DNA from: Bacteroidota bacterium | Lineage (GTDB): Bacteria; Bacteroidota; Bacteroidia; Bacteroidales; WCHB1-69 | DNA: 64,000 bases | Direction of reading: 5' to 3' | Assembly (NCBI GenBank): GCA_029570835.1 | Contig: JAKPTX010000117.1 | Coordinates: forward strand, 18,514-82,513 | Part shown: piece after piece, positions 1 through 8,339 of the stretch | Layout of the letters: each line of letters starts with the position of its first letter | Position numbering within the stretch: position 1 is the first letter of the stretch | Made by a program: the position numbers and the translations under genes | The notes under the pieces: model-generated | Seen by the model: only the letters and a program-made list of their open reading frames with translations | Database searches by the model: none | Told to the model about the DNA's origin: nothing

Positions 1-480
1 ACCCGTTTCCCTGAGTATCACTTCGATATGGTTCGCTTGGGTATCGGCTTGTATGGCTATACCGCTGTAGAAGAAGATCAGCTCCATACCAACAACACCA
101 TTACCCTCAAAAGTATCATTACTCAGGTTAAAAAAATAAAAAAAGGGGAAAGTATCGGATATAATCGTACTTTTGTGGCAGATAAAGATATGATATTGGC
201 GGTAGTTCCTATAGGGTACGCTGACGGATATCCGAAAGAGTTAAGTAACGGAGTGGGAAAGATGCTGGTGAAAGGGAAAGAATGTCAAGTGGTAGGTAAA
301 GTGTGTATGGATATTACATTAATCGACATTACAGGAGTTGATGCAAAAGAAGAGGATGACGTGATTATCTACAATTCTGAGATGAATCTGTATCAAATAT
401 CCAAATGGATTGGAAAAATACCTTATGAGCTGCTGACCGCCATATCAAAAAGAGTACAAAGAATATATATCAGAGACTAA
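1..480 (+). CDS. alr: Alanine racemase, C-terminal part (5' end outside window)
   Basis: Pyridoxal-phosphate enzyme that interconverts L- and D-alanine for peptidoglycan. The frame is open from base 1, so the ORF-track start at 28 is internal and about 159 residues are visible. They contain MVRLGIGLYG, the IGYADGYP segment that carries the second catalytic tyrosine in this family, and the VCMD motif near the substrate site. In many Bacteroidota this domain is fused behind a MurF-like ligase; the upstream part needed to tell is missing. The gene ends 4 bases before the next gene on the same strand, which suggests one transcript. Confidence 0.93.
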   Translation, partial: TRFPEYHFDMVRLGIGLYGYTAVEEDQLHTNNTITLKSIITQVKKIKKGESIGYNRTFVADKDMILAVVPIGYADGYPKELSNGVGKMLVKGKECQVVGKVCMDITLIDITGVDAKEEDDVIIYNSEMNLYQISKWIGKIPYELLTAISKRVQRIYIRD

Positions 481-484
481 AGAG

Positions 485-2374
485 ATGAAGAAGTTTATTC
501 AAAAAATGAGCGTTTTGCCCTCCTCGGTGATATTAATTTTTGATATCTGTTGTGTCTTCATTGCGGCCATTTTGGCAGTCTTTATCCGCGGAAATATTGG
601 ATTACCTTCCAAGCTCACAATTGACGACTACCTGATCGCTCCTTTTATGATTGTTTTGATTCGGTCTCTCGTGTTTTTAGCTTTTGGAACACACCGGATG
701 GTAGTGCGTTATACGGACACCAAAAACCTGCTTACCATCTTCTTCGCTTCCGTTATCGGATCCCTGATCCTCTTTATGATCAACTTCTTTATGGATTTTA
801 AAGGACTCCCCCGGATTATCCCTACCTCCATCATTTACATTGAACTACCGATTACTATTGCTTTTTTGATCTTCTATAGAATCCAGTTCAAAGCCTACTA
901 TCTCGAAACCATCAATCCGACAAAACTGAAGAGAAATGTGGTTATTTTTGGTGCCGGAGAGAGTGGAATCGTCACCAAAAGAGTATTTGACAGAGATCAA
1001 ATCAGCAAATATAATGTGGTTGCCTTTTTTGATGAAGACCCCAATAAGATTGGTATGACGCTGGAGAGTTTAAAGGTGCTTCCCTTTTCACAACTATCCG
1101 ACTTTTTCGCCAAAAACAATATCTCCATTATCATTATCTCCATTCAAAACCTGCCGGCAGCCAAGAAAAACGAAATCACCGAGATTGCGCTGCTGCATGA
1201 TGTGAAAGTATTGGTTGTGCCTCCGGTGTTGAAGTGGATTAACGGGGAATTGAGCTTTAAACAGATTAAACAGATAAAAATTGAGGAACTACTTGAAAGA
1301 GAGCCGATTCAGATGGATCAATCTTTGGTAAGTCCCGAAATCTATGGCAAAACGATATGGATTACAGGTGCAGCCGGCTCGATTGGAAGTGAGATTGTGC
1401 GCCAGCTCCTCTCCTTCGGATTTAAAAAGTTAGTTCTGATTGACAATGCCGAAACCCCTATGTTTTATCTCACCAACTTTTGCAATAGTCAAAATTACAG
1501 TGGCAGCATTGATATTCTGTTGATGGATATCACCGACAAGAAGCGCATTGAAAAAGTGATGCAAGAGGAAACTCCCGACATCATTTACCACGCAGCTGCC
1601 TACAAGCATGTTCCTGTAATGGAAGAGAATGTCGGCGCAGCGATTAAGACCAATGTGGAAGGAACTAAAAACCTGGCTGATTTAGCTGTGCAGTACAAGG
1701 TGGATAAATTTGTGATGATCTCCACAGATAAAGCTGTCAATCCGACCAGTGTAATGGGTGCTTCCAAAAGAATTGCGGAGATTTATGTTCAATCGTTAAA
1801 CTTTGAGCAGCCTCACACCAAGTTTATTACCACCCGTTTTGGGAATGTTTTAGGTTCCAATGGTTCCGTTATTCCTCTTTTTAGGAAACAAATAGAAAAG
1901 GGGGGACCCCTCACCGTGACCCACCCCGATATCACTCGTTACTTCATGACCATCTCAGAGGCTTGTCAATTGGTGATTACTGCAGGAGCCATGGGCGATG
2001 GAGGAGAGATCTTTATCTTTGATATGGGAGAATCTGTGAAGATTTACGATTTGGCGGTGAAAATGGTCAAACTCTCCGGACTGACCCTGGGAAAAGATAT
2101 CAACATCGAATTTACCGGATTGCGCCCCGGAGAAAAGCTATACGAAGAGTTGTTGGCAAACAAAGAAAACACCAAGCAAACCACCCATGAAAAGATCATG
2201 ATTGCCAACGTAATCCGCTACCCTTACGACGAAGTAGTCAATAAAGTTGAATCCCTCATCCGCATGCAAGACGAAGACCCACTACAAATCGTCAAAAAGA
2301 TGAAAGAGATTGTCCCTGAATTTTACAGCCAAAACTCCACCTTTGCGGTGTTGAATGGGCCAAAGGTGGGATAG
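485..2374 (+). CDS. Membrane-bound nucleotide-sugar 4,6-dehydratase (WbpM/PglF/CapD-like)
   Basis: Probable UDP-GlcNAc-type 4,6-dehydratase that starts synthesis of modified sugars for capsule, O-antigen or protein glycans. The N-terminal ~130 residues hold four predicted membrane helices. A first Rossmann-like region follows (VVIFGAGESG), then the catalytic SDR domain with the glycine motif TGAAGSIGSE and the segment STDKAVNPTSVMGASKR. The usual YxxxK catalytic tyrosine is Met here, as is known for WbpM/PglF-type enzymes, so this is a family trait and not damage. At 629 aa it is the normal length of the long membrane form. No other polysaccharide genes are adjacent; the next DNA is an AT-rich island. 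Confidence 0.9.
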   Translation: MKKFIQKMSVLPSSVILIFDICCVFIAAILAVFIRGNIGLPSKLTIDDYLIAPFMIVLIRSLVFLAFGTHRMVVRYTDTKNLLTIFFASVIGSLILFMINFFMDFKGLPRIIPTSIIYIELPITIAFLIFYRIQFKAYYLETINPTKLKRNVVIFGAGESGIVTKRVFDRDQISKYNVVAFFDEDPNKIGMTLESLKVLPFSQLSDFFAKNNISIIIISIQNLPAAKKNEITEIALLHDVKVLVVPPVLKWINGELSFKQIKQIKIEELLEREPIQMDQSLVSPEIYGKTIWITGAAGSIGSEIVRQLLSFGFKKLVLIDNAETPMFYLTNFCNSQNYSGSIDILLMDITDKKRIEKVMQEETPDIIYHAAAYKHVPVMEENVGAAIKTNVEGTKNLADLAVQYKVDKFVMISTDKAVNPTSVMGASKRIAEIYVQSLNFEQPHTKFITTRFGNVLGSNGSVIPLFRKQIEKGGPLTVTHPDITRYFMTISEACQLVITAGAMGDGGEIFIFDMGESVKIYDLAVKMVKLSGLTLGKDINIEFTGLRPGEKLYEELLANKENTKQTTHEKIMIANVIRYPYDEVVNKVESLIRMQDEDPLQIVKKMKEIVPEFYSQNSTFAVLNGPKVG

Positions 2375-2509
2375 ATTTTGGATTTGTTATGTTTTCTCTT
2401 TTTTTAGTATAACCCTATTATTTCTTTTTCATTATGAGGTTAATTCAAGAATATTAGACTATAAAAAAACAAAAATTCTTTTGAAACATGTTATTAATTA
2501 AAAAATCTG

Positions 2510-2517
2510 TATATTTG
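2510..2517 (+). promoter_or_regulatory. Putative -7 promoter box for the 57-aa ORF / ART-like pair
   Basis: TATATTTG matches the Bacteroidota -7 consensus TAnnTTTG. It lies in a 311-bp gap without other genes, giving a leader of about 160 nt before the ATG at 2686. No well-spaced -33 TTG is visible, so support is moderate. Confidence 0.4.
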
Positions 2518-2685
2518 CACCGGTAAATCAAGTGTAATCCTATCCAAAAATTGAAGGTCAAATTCAAATATATGAATATACGCAAATGTTGTATTCGTAT
2601 ATCACAAATTAGGTATTATGTTCTAATTTATCAAAGTTACACGATTGAAAAACTAATTATTTTATAAATAAAATCTAGATAGACT

Positions 2686-2859
2686 ATGGAAACAAATCAA
2701 ATTAAACTTTTGAATTCTCTTGCAAAGGAAATAAAAACCAAAAAAAAAGATAAAACAGGAATTATTATTACTCTTCAATCAGCTAAAATTCTCACAAAGC
2801 AAGGTAACTTTACTGGTAAATTTAACAATTTAAACCGTATCGTGATAACTGCTAAATGA
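2686..2859 (+). CDS. Small 57-aa protein overlapping an ART-like gene; possible antitoxin
   Basis: This ORF is too short for the supplied track. It begins METNQIKLLN, has a lysine-rich stretch in the middle, and ends NRIVITAK. Its stop overlaps the start of the next gene in an ATGA junction (2856-2859), which implies translational coupling. The C-terminal half (ILTKQGNFTGKFNNLNRIV) resembles, from memory, small proteins that precede DUF3990-like genes, but I cannot verify that. No signal peptide or membrane segment is present. Coupling of a small basic protein to a larger enzyme-like protein in an AT-rich island next to a restriction system suggests, without proving, an antitoxin or accessory subunit. 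Confidence 0.6.
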   Translation: METNQIKLLNSLAKEIKTKKKDKTGIIITLQSAKILTKQGNFTGKFNNLNRIVITAK

Positions 2860-3494
2860 GTATTTACAATAATAGACCAAATCTTACAATTGGGTTTCAT
2901 GGTTGCGATGAAATCGTAAGAGATAATTTAGTAAATAATCCTAATTCAGTTAAGAAAAGCCAGGAAACATATGATTGGCTTGGGAATGGTTTTTATGTGT
3001 GGGAAAACAATTATGAGCGAGCACTCCAGTGGGCAAAAGATAAGAAATTAAGAGGAACACTAGAAGTACCATCAGTCGTTGGTGTTATATATCTGTTGGA
3101 CTATTGTTTAGATTTTACTGATTCTAAGTTTATTGATGTTCTTTCTGAGTATTACCAATTATTCAAAGATGACTTAAAAGTAAGTGGTAAAACTTTACCT
3201 AAAAATAAAGACTTACCCAAAGACCAATATCATGACCTAATCTTAAGAGAATTAGATTGTGCCGTTATTGAATATTTGCATCAGAAAATTGGAGAAAAAA
3301 TTATTCAAAACAAAACAGAAAAAGGTTTTAGCGAACTTAGAGCCTTTGATACAGTTAGGGGAATTTTTACAGAAGGCGGACCTGCATTTGATGGAGCTGG
3401 AATTCAGTTAAAAAGTCATATTCAGGTTTGTATAAGAAACCTAAATTGCATAAAGGGTTTTTTTATCCCAAGAAAAGAAATTAAATTTACATAG
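2856..3494 (+). CDS. Putative ADP-ribosyltransferase-fold protein (DUF3990-like)
   Basis: A 212-aa cytoplasmic protein without signal or membrane segments. Near the N-terminus IGFHGCDE (His15) is followed about 30 residues later by WLGNGFYVWEN (Tyr47) and ERALQWA. This H...Y spacing and the GFY turn resemble the NAD-binding core of ADP-ribosyltransferase folds such as DUF3990. Near the C-terminus FTEGGPAFDGAG and LKSHIQVCIRN could supply the last beta strands and the acidic residue. It is translationally coupled to the 57-aa ORF upstream and lies 300 bp before a restriction-modification pair. Toxin or phage-defence activity is inference from the fold guess and context. The gene is clearly AT-richer than the housekeeping genes, consistent with transfer. 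Confidence 0.6.
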   Translation: MSIYNNRPNLTIGFHGCDEIVRDNLVNNPNSVKKSQETYDWLGNGFYVWENNYERALQWAKDKKLRGTLEVPSVVGVIYLLDYCLDFTDSKFIDVLSEYYQLFKDDLKVSGKTLPKNKDLPKDQYHDLILRELDCAVIEYLHQKIGEKIIQNKTEKGFSELRAFDTVRGIFTEGGPAFDGAGIQLKSHIQVCIRNLNCIKGFFIPRKEIKFT

Positions 3495-3653
3495 AACCCT
3501 GTACATAATACTTAGTTTATCACAAACAGAAGTAGGTTGTTATTATGATTACTTTCCCTTTCCAACCTCATTTGATTCTTGTGTATAGGTTTGTACTGCC
3601 GCACCATAAAATGAGCTAATATTAAAATTGGATTTCGGGAGGCGGATTTATTT

Positions 3654-3682
3654 TTGAGTTTCCATTTTTTATTGTATCTTTG
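3654..3682 (+). promoter_or_regulatory. Putative promoter of the restriction-modification operon
   Basis: A TTG at 3654-3656 is followed after 18 bases by TATCTTTG at 3675-3682, a good match in sequence and spacing to Bacteroidota -33/-7 promoters. The leader to the methyltransferase ATG would be about 105 nt. The rest of the 300-bp gap 3495-3794 shows nothing else recognisable apart from a short GGATTTC/GGCGGAT heptad-like patch. Confidence 0.55.
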
Positions 3683-3794
3683 TCTCGTAAATTATACGTC
3701 ACTAACAAATATAAAATATTTAAAATTTAGAGACAACTTTAACCAATTAAAAGCTTTTTAAAAAAATAATCTTGCTAAAATAACTATTGAAAAA

Positions 3795-4760
3795 ATGGAA
3801 GTACAAGAGCCGCTATTTGACTACGTTTGTCCGAATATCGTTTATACAATTAAAAACGGTGACTGCTTAACTGTTCTTAAAAAAATTGAAGACAACAAAT
3901 TTGACCTTATATTAACATCTCCACCTTATAATGTGGGAAAATCATATGAGACAAAAACAAGTATTGAAAAATATCTTGAAACACAAGAAGAAATAATATC
4001 TGAACTTACAAGGACATTATCTGACAAGGGAAATCTTTGTTGGCAAGTTGGTAATTACGTTGATAAAGGAGAGGTTTTCCCACTTGACATATTCTATTAT
4101 CAAATATTCAAAAAGTACGGTCTGAAACTCCGCAATCGTATTATTTGGTATTTTGGCCATGGATTGCATGCTAACAAGCGTTTTAGTGGACGTTATGAAA
4201 CTATACTTTGGTTTAGCAAAACAGACGATTATATTTTCAATCTTGATAATGTTAGAGTTCCTTCAAAATATCCGGGAAAAAGACATTTTAAAGGTCCCAA
4301 AAAAGGTCAACTGTCAGGAAATCCGTTAGGTAAAAACCCCAGTGATATATGGGAAATAATTGAACAGGATTGGGATAAAGCAATGTGGAATATACCAAAC
4401 GTGAAATCAAATCATCCAGAAAAAACCGAGCATCCCTGCCAGTTTCCTATTGAATTAGTTGAACGCTGTATCTTAGCATTAACGGATGAAAATAGTTGGG
4501 TTCTTGATCCATTTGCTGGTGTTGGATCAACAGTAATTGGAGCTATAAAAAACAAACGCAATGGAATGGGAATAGAAAAGGAAAAGGAATACTGTGAAAT
4601 TGCCAATAAACGAATTGAAGATCTCAAAGAAGGGAGATTAAAAATTAGACCAATAAATAAACCAATACATAAACCGACAAACAAAGATAAAATTGCTCAA
4701 ATTCCAAAAGAGTGGGCTGAACTTAAATTTATAAATAATAATGAAGTAAACAAACACTAA
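3795..4760 (+). CDS. Type II DNA methyltransferase (N4-cytosine/N6-adenine, beta class)
   Basis: Protects the host genome from the endonuclease encoded next. Motif IV TSPPYN is at residues 41-46 and the AdoMet-binding motif I, DPFAGVGS, lies near residue 240; catalytic-before-binding order defines the beta class. SPPY rather than DPPY is more usual in N4-cytosine enzymes, and BglII-like endonucleases are known to pair with such methylases, so N4-methylcytosine is the better guess. At 321 aa it is full length for the family. The stop and the endonuclease start overlap by one base (TAATG), so translation is coupled with modification first. Base composition is AT-rich like the neighbouring island. 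Confidence 0.9.
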   Translation: MEVQEPLFDYVCPNIVYTIKNGDCLTVLKKIEDNKFDLILTSPPYNVGKSYETKTSIEKYLETQEEIISELTRTLSDKGNLCWQVGNYVDKGEVFPLDIFYYQIFKKYGLKLRNRIIWYFGHGLHANKRFSGRYETILWFSKTDDYIFNLDNVRVPSKYPGKRHFKGPKKGQLSGNPLGKNPSDIWEIIEQDWDKAMWNIPNVKSNHPEKTEHPCQFPIELVERCILALTDENSWVLDPFAGVGSTVIGAIKNKRNGMGIEKEKEYCEIANKRIEDLKEGRLKIRPINKPIHKPTNKDKIAQIPKEWAELKFINNNEVNKH

Positions 4761-5374
4761 TGAAAATAGCACAAAAATATTCACACCTGAACGGAGAAGA
4801 ATACCTTATCGTTCATCACAATAACCTATACGAAGAAATTAAACAAGTTATTGAAAGTGTTGATGCTGAGCAATTTAAAACAAAAATCAGTAAAGAAAAG
4901 AGAAAAAGTGGTAGCTTTCTTTTCTCTCCAATTGAATTAAATAAAGCCTTTAATGCGGAGTTCCATGAAAGAGAATGGGCAGAAAGTAGATACAACTATT
5001 ACATTACTCTTAATAGAGAATTAATGGAACAAAGTGTTCTAATGCCTGCTAAAGAACAAAAAGAATTCCTTATTGCTAACGGGGAGATAGAACCAATTTA
5101 TAGTTACAACCAAACTGACTTTGTTAAAGACAAAATTGCTGTCGAAGTTCAGTTTGGGAAGTATGCTTTTGTTGCATTTGATTTATTTGTAAAACATATG
5201 CTATTTTACTCAGGAGGAGTTATCGACTTGGGAATTGAAATTCTACCAACAAAGAAAATGCAAACACAAATGAGTAGTGGTGTAGCTTACTACGAAGGAG
5301 AAGTTTACAACGTAATGCGCCAAGGACGAAATAATCCACCAGTTCCATTGTTAATTTTGGGAATCGAACCATAA
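4760..5374 (+). CDS. Type II restriction endonuclease, BglII/BstYI family
   Basis: PD-(D/E)XK-like nuclease of the BglII family. In BglII the active site includes Asp, Glu nine residues later, and Gln two after that (D84, E93, Q95). The same spacing occurs here as D120, E129, Q131 in TDFVKDKIAVEVQFGK. The C-terminal part, with LGIEILPTKKMQ, SSGVAYYEGE and PVPLLILGIEP, also fits the family. At 204 aa it is shorter than BglII (223 aa) and, as I recall, close to BstYI, so the site may be RGATCY rather than AGATCT. AGATCT occurs many times in this window, including inside the methylase gene. Translationally coupled to the upstream methylase. Confidence 0.88.
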   Translation: MKIAQKYSHLNGEEYLIVHHNNLYEEIKQVIESVDAEQFKTKISKEKRKSGSFLFSPIELNKAFNAEFHEREWAESRYNYYITLNRELMEQSVLMPAKEQKEFLIANGEIEPIYSYNQTDFVKDKIAVEVQFGKYAFVAFDLFVKHMLFYSGGVIDLGIEILPTKKMQTQMSSGVAYYEGEVYNVMRQGRNNPPVPLLILGIEP

Positions 5375-5662
5375 CGAATAAGAAGAAGCCCAGCGTGTAA
5401 CGTTGTCTATACAATATTTGGGAATTAATTATTTATACAGCATTACATTTCCCTCTCAGCACGTCCATTATCAACAGAGACCCAATTCGAAACGGGCAAC
5501 AACAGTAACGGAAAGCCACCCTTAATTTCAGATCCGGTGTCTTCGAGAACCTCAGTCACCGGAGTGGAATGTGGTTAGGGCTCTCAAAACTATTGGAACA
5601 CCAAACTAATCTCGTAACTCTTAATTCCTCTGCCCCCATTATTTCCAAAAAGGTATAATTTT

Positions 5663-5712
5663 CCAGAGTGGGGAAATAAAATAACTAAAAAGGAAAGCCT
5701 TGTCTGCCCCCC
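5663..5712 (+). repeat. 50-bp core dispersed element, copy 1
   Basis: Bounded by CCAGAGTGGGG on the left and TCTGCCCCCC on the right, exactly 50 bp. It is preceded by an AAAAAGGTAT-like stretch and followed by a T-tract. Six more copies occur in the window (8591, 13406, 16025, 20418, 54908, 56235), all intergenic. The G-tract and C-tract ends could pair; function unknown. The adjacent stretch 5375-5640 has no gene; it holds only a possible 7-bp-stem hairpin (TCCGGTG/CACCGGA near 5532-5562). Confidence 0.85.
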
Positions 5713-5721
5713 TTTTTTTGA

Positions 5722-5798
5722 AGGTAGAAATAAGAAGGAAGAAGGTAGAATTAAAGGCGGAAATCGGAATGAACAATTACGAATTACGAATTACGAAA
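5722..5798 (+). repeat. Mosaic heptad array, 11 units in register
   Basis: Consecutive 7-mers AGGTAGA, AATAAGA, AGGAAGA, AGGTAGA, ATTAAAG, GCGGAAA, TCGGAAT, GAACAAT, TACGAAT, TACGAAT, TACGAAA follow without loss of register and run into the start of the 160-bp repeat. The first five units recur almost unchanged at 8651. Confidence 0.85.
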
Positions 5799-5938
5799 CC
5801 GAAAATTTTAATTGAACGCGATTATTGTAGGGACAGGTCGCGACCTGTCCTGGAGTAATGAATAAAAATAACGTCATGGTCATAGAGATAGGGCATGCCC
5901 TGTCTCCATGATGTTGTTATGCAACAGATTAATTTTTG
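5775..5938 (+). repeat. About 160-bp dispersed repeat with two palindromes, copy A
   Basis: Begins with three AATTACG heptads, then a conserved spacer, the perfect 20-bp palindrome GGACAGGTCGCGACCTGTCC (5831-5850), a second 22-bp palindrome starting GAGATAGGGCA (5885-5906, one mismatch), and a tail containing TGCAACAGATT. Copy B at 8340 differs at only a handful of positions; copy C at 13277 is a shortened chimera. No ORF spans it, so it looks like a non-autonomous intergenic repeat. Confidence 0.88.
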
Positions 5939-6047
5939 TGTCAAATATTTGATATTCAACATTTTTATGGAATCATTAATTCAATTTTTAATTTATGTGT
6001 TTGGTTGTACCGCCTGTCCGCCTTCTTTTTATTCGTAATTGTTTCTG

Positions 6048-6055
6048 TATCTTTG
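6048..6055 (+). promoter_or_regulatory. Putative -7 box of the LamG lipoprotein gene
   Basis: TATCTTTG lies 40 bases before the ATG at 6095 and directly after a short ATTCGTAATTG heptad remnant, the same arrangement as at 8753, 11852 and 15246 but with one extra base in the junction. Confidence 0.55.
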
Positions 6056-6094
6056 CCGTTCAATTAGACGTTGTGTATAATTAAATTAAAAATC

Positions 6095-6817
6095 ATGAGA
6101 AATTTTAAATTATTAGCTGTAATGCTTTTAGGAGTGGTATTTGCTGTTTCATCTTGTAAAAAGGATGATGACCCTGATCAGACCCAAATACCAAAAGATG
6201 GTTTAGTTGCATATTATCCATTCAATGGAAATGCAAAGGATTTAAGCGGCAAAGGAAATCACGGAACTGTTCATGGTGATGTAGTATTAACAACTGACAG
6301 AAAAGGAAATAGTAATAGTGCATACGATTTCCCGGGGGTTGCATTCAATTATATCAGTGTTCCTCATAATCCATCATTAGCATTAGATGTTTTTACAATT
6401 AATGCCTGGATTTTTACAAAGACAGACTATGGATATGGTCAAGTAGTTCAAAAAAACAGAGATATTTTCGGTGGGCATTACGGTCTTTACACCAACTGTG
6501 TTATTGGAAAAATAGACTATGAAAATGATGTTCAAGCCTCATCTCCGGAAAACCCAAGTATTGGAAAATGGCATATGATCACAGGTTCTGTTTCAGGAAA
6601 AAAAGCAAAATTTTACATTGATGGAGTATTAATGGATGAGTCCATAGCAACCGATAAGTTTGTTTATTCAGGTTCTGATGATTTAGCTATTGGAATGCAC
6701 TATTATGAAGGTGTTCCGGATCATTGGACATATCCATACAAAGGCAAAATTGACGATATTAGAATATATAACAGAGTACTGAGCGATAAAGAAATTCAAG
6801 CCCTCTATAATGAGTAA
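6095..6817 (+). CDS. LamG/concanavalin A-like domain lipoprotein
   Basis: A 240-aa secreted lipoprotein. I start at the ATG of MRNFKLLAV and not the TTG used by the track, because that gives a clean signal peptide ending in the lipobox AVSSC followed by KKDDD, typical of surface-exposed Bacteroidota lipoproteins. The rest is one LamG_3-type jelly roll: GLVAYYPFNGNAKDLSGKG at its start and KIDDIRIYNRVLSDKEI at its end are hallmarks of that family. Such domains usually bind glycans or proteins; no catalytic motif is visible. It lies alone between repeat regions and is probably transcribed from the promoter at 6048. Confidence 0.85.
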   Translation: MRNFKLLAVMLLGVVFAVSSCKKDDDPDQTQIPKDGLVAYYPFNGNAKDLSGKGNHGTVHGDVVLTTDRKGNSNSAYDFPGVAFNYISVPHNPSLALDVFTINAWIFTKTDYGYGQVVQKNRDIFGGHYGLYTNCVIGKIDYENDVQASSPENPSIGKWHMITGSVSGKKAKFYIDGVLMDESIATDKFVYSGSDDLAIGMHYYEGVPDHWTYPYKGKIDDIRIYNRVLSDKEIQALYNE

Positions 6818-6874
6818 ATCAATATCTATTTCACATTTTTAGTCACAATTGATTCAACTTAAACCTCAACAACC

Positions 6875-7597
6875 ATGATCAGAGTTCTGCTTTTTTTGCA
6901 ATTATTACTTTTTATTTCCTGTGGTGGACAGCATATGAAGTACCAAACATCCACTTATGATGATTCGGAATTTGAAAGTTTTGTGAATTCTCAACAGGAA
7001 AAGCTTCGGGAACTTGACAAGGCAGAAGTTTTTAGATCCATCCATGCAAAATTGTTCACCGCGTTACCCGAAGAACATCAAAATTATTTCACAACAAAAC
7101 CTGATTACAGACTGCTTAGCTTCGCTAAAGGAGATCTGTTTTTAAATCAAAAACAAGACTTTGCATTGGTTGTGTACGATGCAAAAAATGTAAGGATTTC
7201 AATCCTGGTGATTGATGAAAATAGAAACCGATACAATGAACTTTTCAGGGATATAAAAGTTGAAAATGGCTTGGAAAATGTGGAGTGCCATTACCATTCT
7301 TCAAGGACTCCCGACTACCAAATTGGTGATGAAATTGTATATCAGGCTCATTCTCTGATGGAAAACCCGGAAGAATTCCTTGACTTCACTTTGTGTAAGA
7401 TAACACCCATTTCTAAAGATGAAAGTTTTATCACAGATGAGGGATGCTTTTCGATGAATGAGAAAAAAGAGGAATTACTCAATATCAATTCATTATCTGT
7501 ATCGACAAGTTTTGTGTACAACAACTGGGAATCTCTGAAATATGACAAAAAGAGAGAGCTGTTTACAATATTTTATGGTCAGGCGTTTGCGGACTAA
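6875..7597 (+). CDS. Hypothetical lipoprotein (240 aa)
   Basis: Not recognised. The N-terminus MIRVLLFLQLLLFISCGG is a lipoprotein signal with the cysteine at residue 16. The mature part is mixed and rich in charged residues, includes a segment resembling stress or shutoff reporter-like lipoproteins (FAKGDLFLNQKQDFALVVYD), and has two further cysteines near residues 129 and 166. It has no membrane helix after the signal. It follows the LamG lipoprotein by 57 bp and may share its transcript; a mosaic heptad array begins 9 bp after its stop. Confidence 0.72.
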   Translation: MIRVLLFLQLLLFISCGGQHMKYQTSTYDDSEFESFVNSQQEKLRELDKAEVFRSIHAKLFTALPEEHQNYFTTKPDYRLLSFAKGDLFLNQKQDFALVVYDAKNVRISILVIDENRNRYNELFRDIKVENGLENVECHYHSSRTPDYQIGDEIVYQAHSLMENPEEFLDFTLCKITPISKDESFITDEGCFSMNEKKEELLNINSLSVSTSFVYNNWESLKYDKKRELFTIFYGQAFAD

Positions 7598-7605
7598 CAT
7601 TTTAA

Positions 7606-7690
7606 AGGTAGAAGGTAGAAGGTAGAAGGCAGAATTAAAGGCGGAAGGCGGAAGGCGGAAGGCGGAATGAATAAATTTAGAAATTAGAAT
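7606..7690 (+). repeat. Mosaic heptad array, 12 units in register
   Basis: Three AGGTAGA units, AGGCAGA, ATTAAAG, four GCGGAA(G/T) units, GAATAAA, TTTAGAA and ATTAGAA follow each other in unbroken 7-bp register. The array fills almost the whole 102-bp gap between two lipoprotein genes. Confidence 0.92.
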
Positions 7691-7699
7691 TATTTAAAA

Positions 7700-8317
7700 A
7701 TGAAAACATTATCACTCATCAATCTGTTTTTAATTATTGCTTTGTTGGGATGCAATGCTCCTGCAACTGACAATGATCAAAATGATGCAATCATCCAAGA
7801 GAGCAATAGTGTCAAAAAAATCGGGGAGGCAAATGGAGATTCCGGCAAAATTTTAAGTGCTGACAAAGTTGCCATCGGGATGACCATTGACGAGCTTAAA
7901 AAAGCATATCCCAATGCGAAATTTATTGAAGAACCTCTTTATATGTACGGGATTGATAGTGAAGAGTCCGGATTGCTTGTGGTGAACAATAATGAAAAAT
8001 TACTTTTTGTGTGGGTATCAGAAGATGGTCATATAAAAGGAATTACAATCTTATCCCCTTCCATTGTAATCGACTCCAATGTTTCTGTCGGCATGAGCTT
8101 TCAGGAGTTTCTTAAAAAGTATCCCGATACCCAATTGACTGTTAGTCTGGTTGATGAAGGTGTTGAATATTATCACGTAAAAGATAAAAATTACATCATA
8201 GAATTTTTGACAAAACCTGATAATAGAGTCGGCGAATATGAGGAGGAAGGCGTGGAAGCCAAATCAATCCGAATTGCAAGACCTAACGCAAAAATTGATA
8301 GAATCACGATGAATTGA
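7700..8317 (+). CDS. Hypothetical lipoprotein with two internal repeats
   Basis: A 205-aa protein with a lipoprotein signal ending LLGCNAPATDND. The mature region contains two related halves: one begins VAIGMTIDELKKAYPNA and the other VSVGMSFQEFLKKYPDT, each followed by a beta-rich stretch. The GM...L...YP pattern recalls small beta-lactamase-inhibitor or SmpA-like periplasmic repeats, but I cannot assign a family. The only upstream sequence is the heptad array ending 9 bp before the start codon, so any promoter must lie in or before that array. Confidence 0.72.
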   Translation: MKTLSLINLFLIIALLGCNAPATDNDQNDAIIQESNSVKKIGEANGDSGKILSADKVAIGMTIDELKKAYPNAKFIEEPLYMYGIDSEESGLLVVNNNEKLLFVWVSEDGHIKGITILSPSIVIDSNVSVGMSFQEFLKKYPDTQLTVSLVDEGVEYYHVKDKNYIIEFLTKPDNRVGEYEEEGVEAKSIRIARPNAKIDRITMN

Positions 8318-8339
8318 TTTCGGATTTCGGATGGAATCC

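Noticed and set aside
4412-4684. Minus-strand ORF antisense to the methyltransferase gene (and many similar track lines)
   Set aside because: Shadow of a well-supported gene on the other strand; low-complexity composition and no family motifs.
3795-5374. Avoidance of the predicted restriction site in the window
   Set aside because: AGATCT and related RGATCY sites are frequent by eye, so no avoidance can be claimed without counting over the whole genome.
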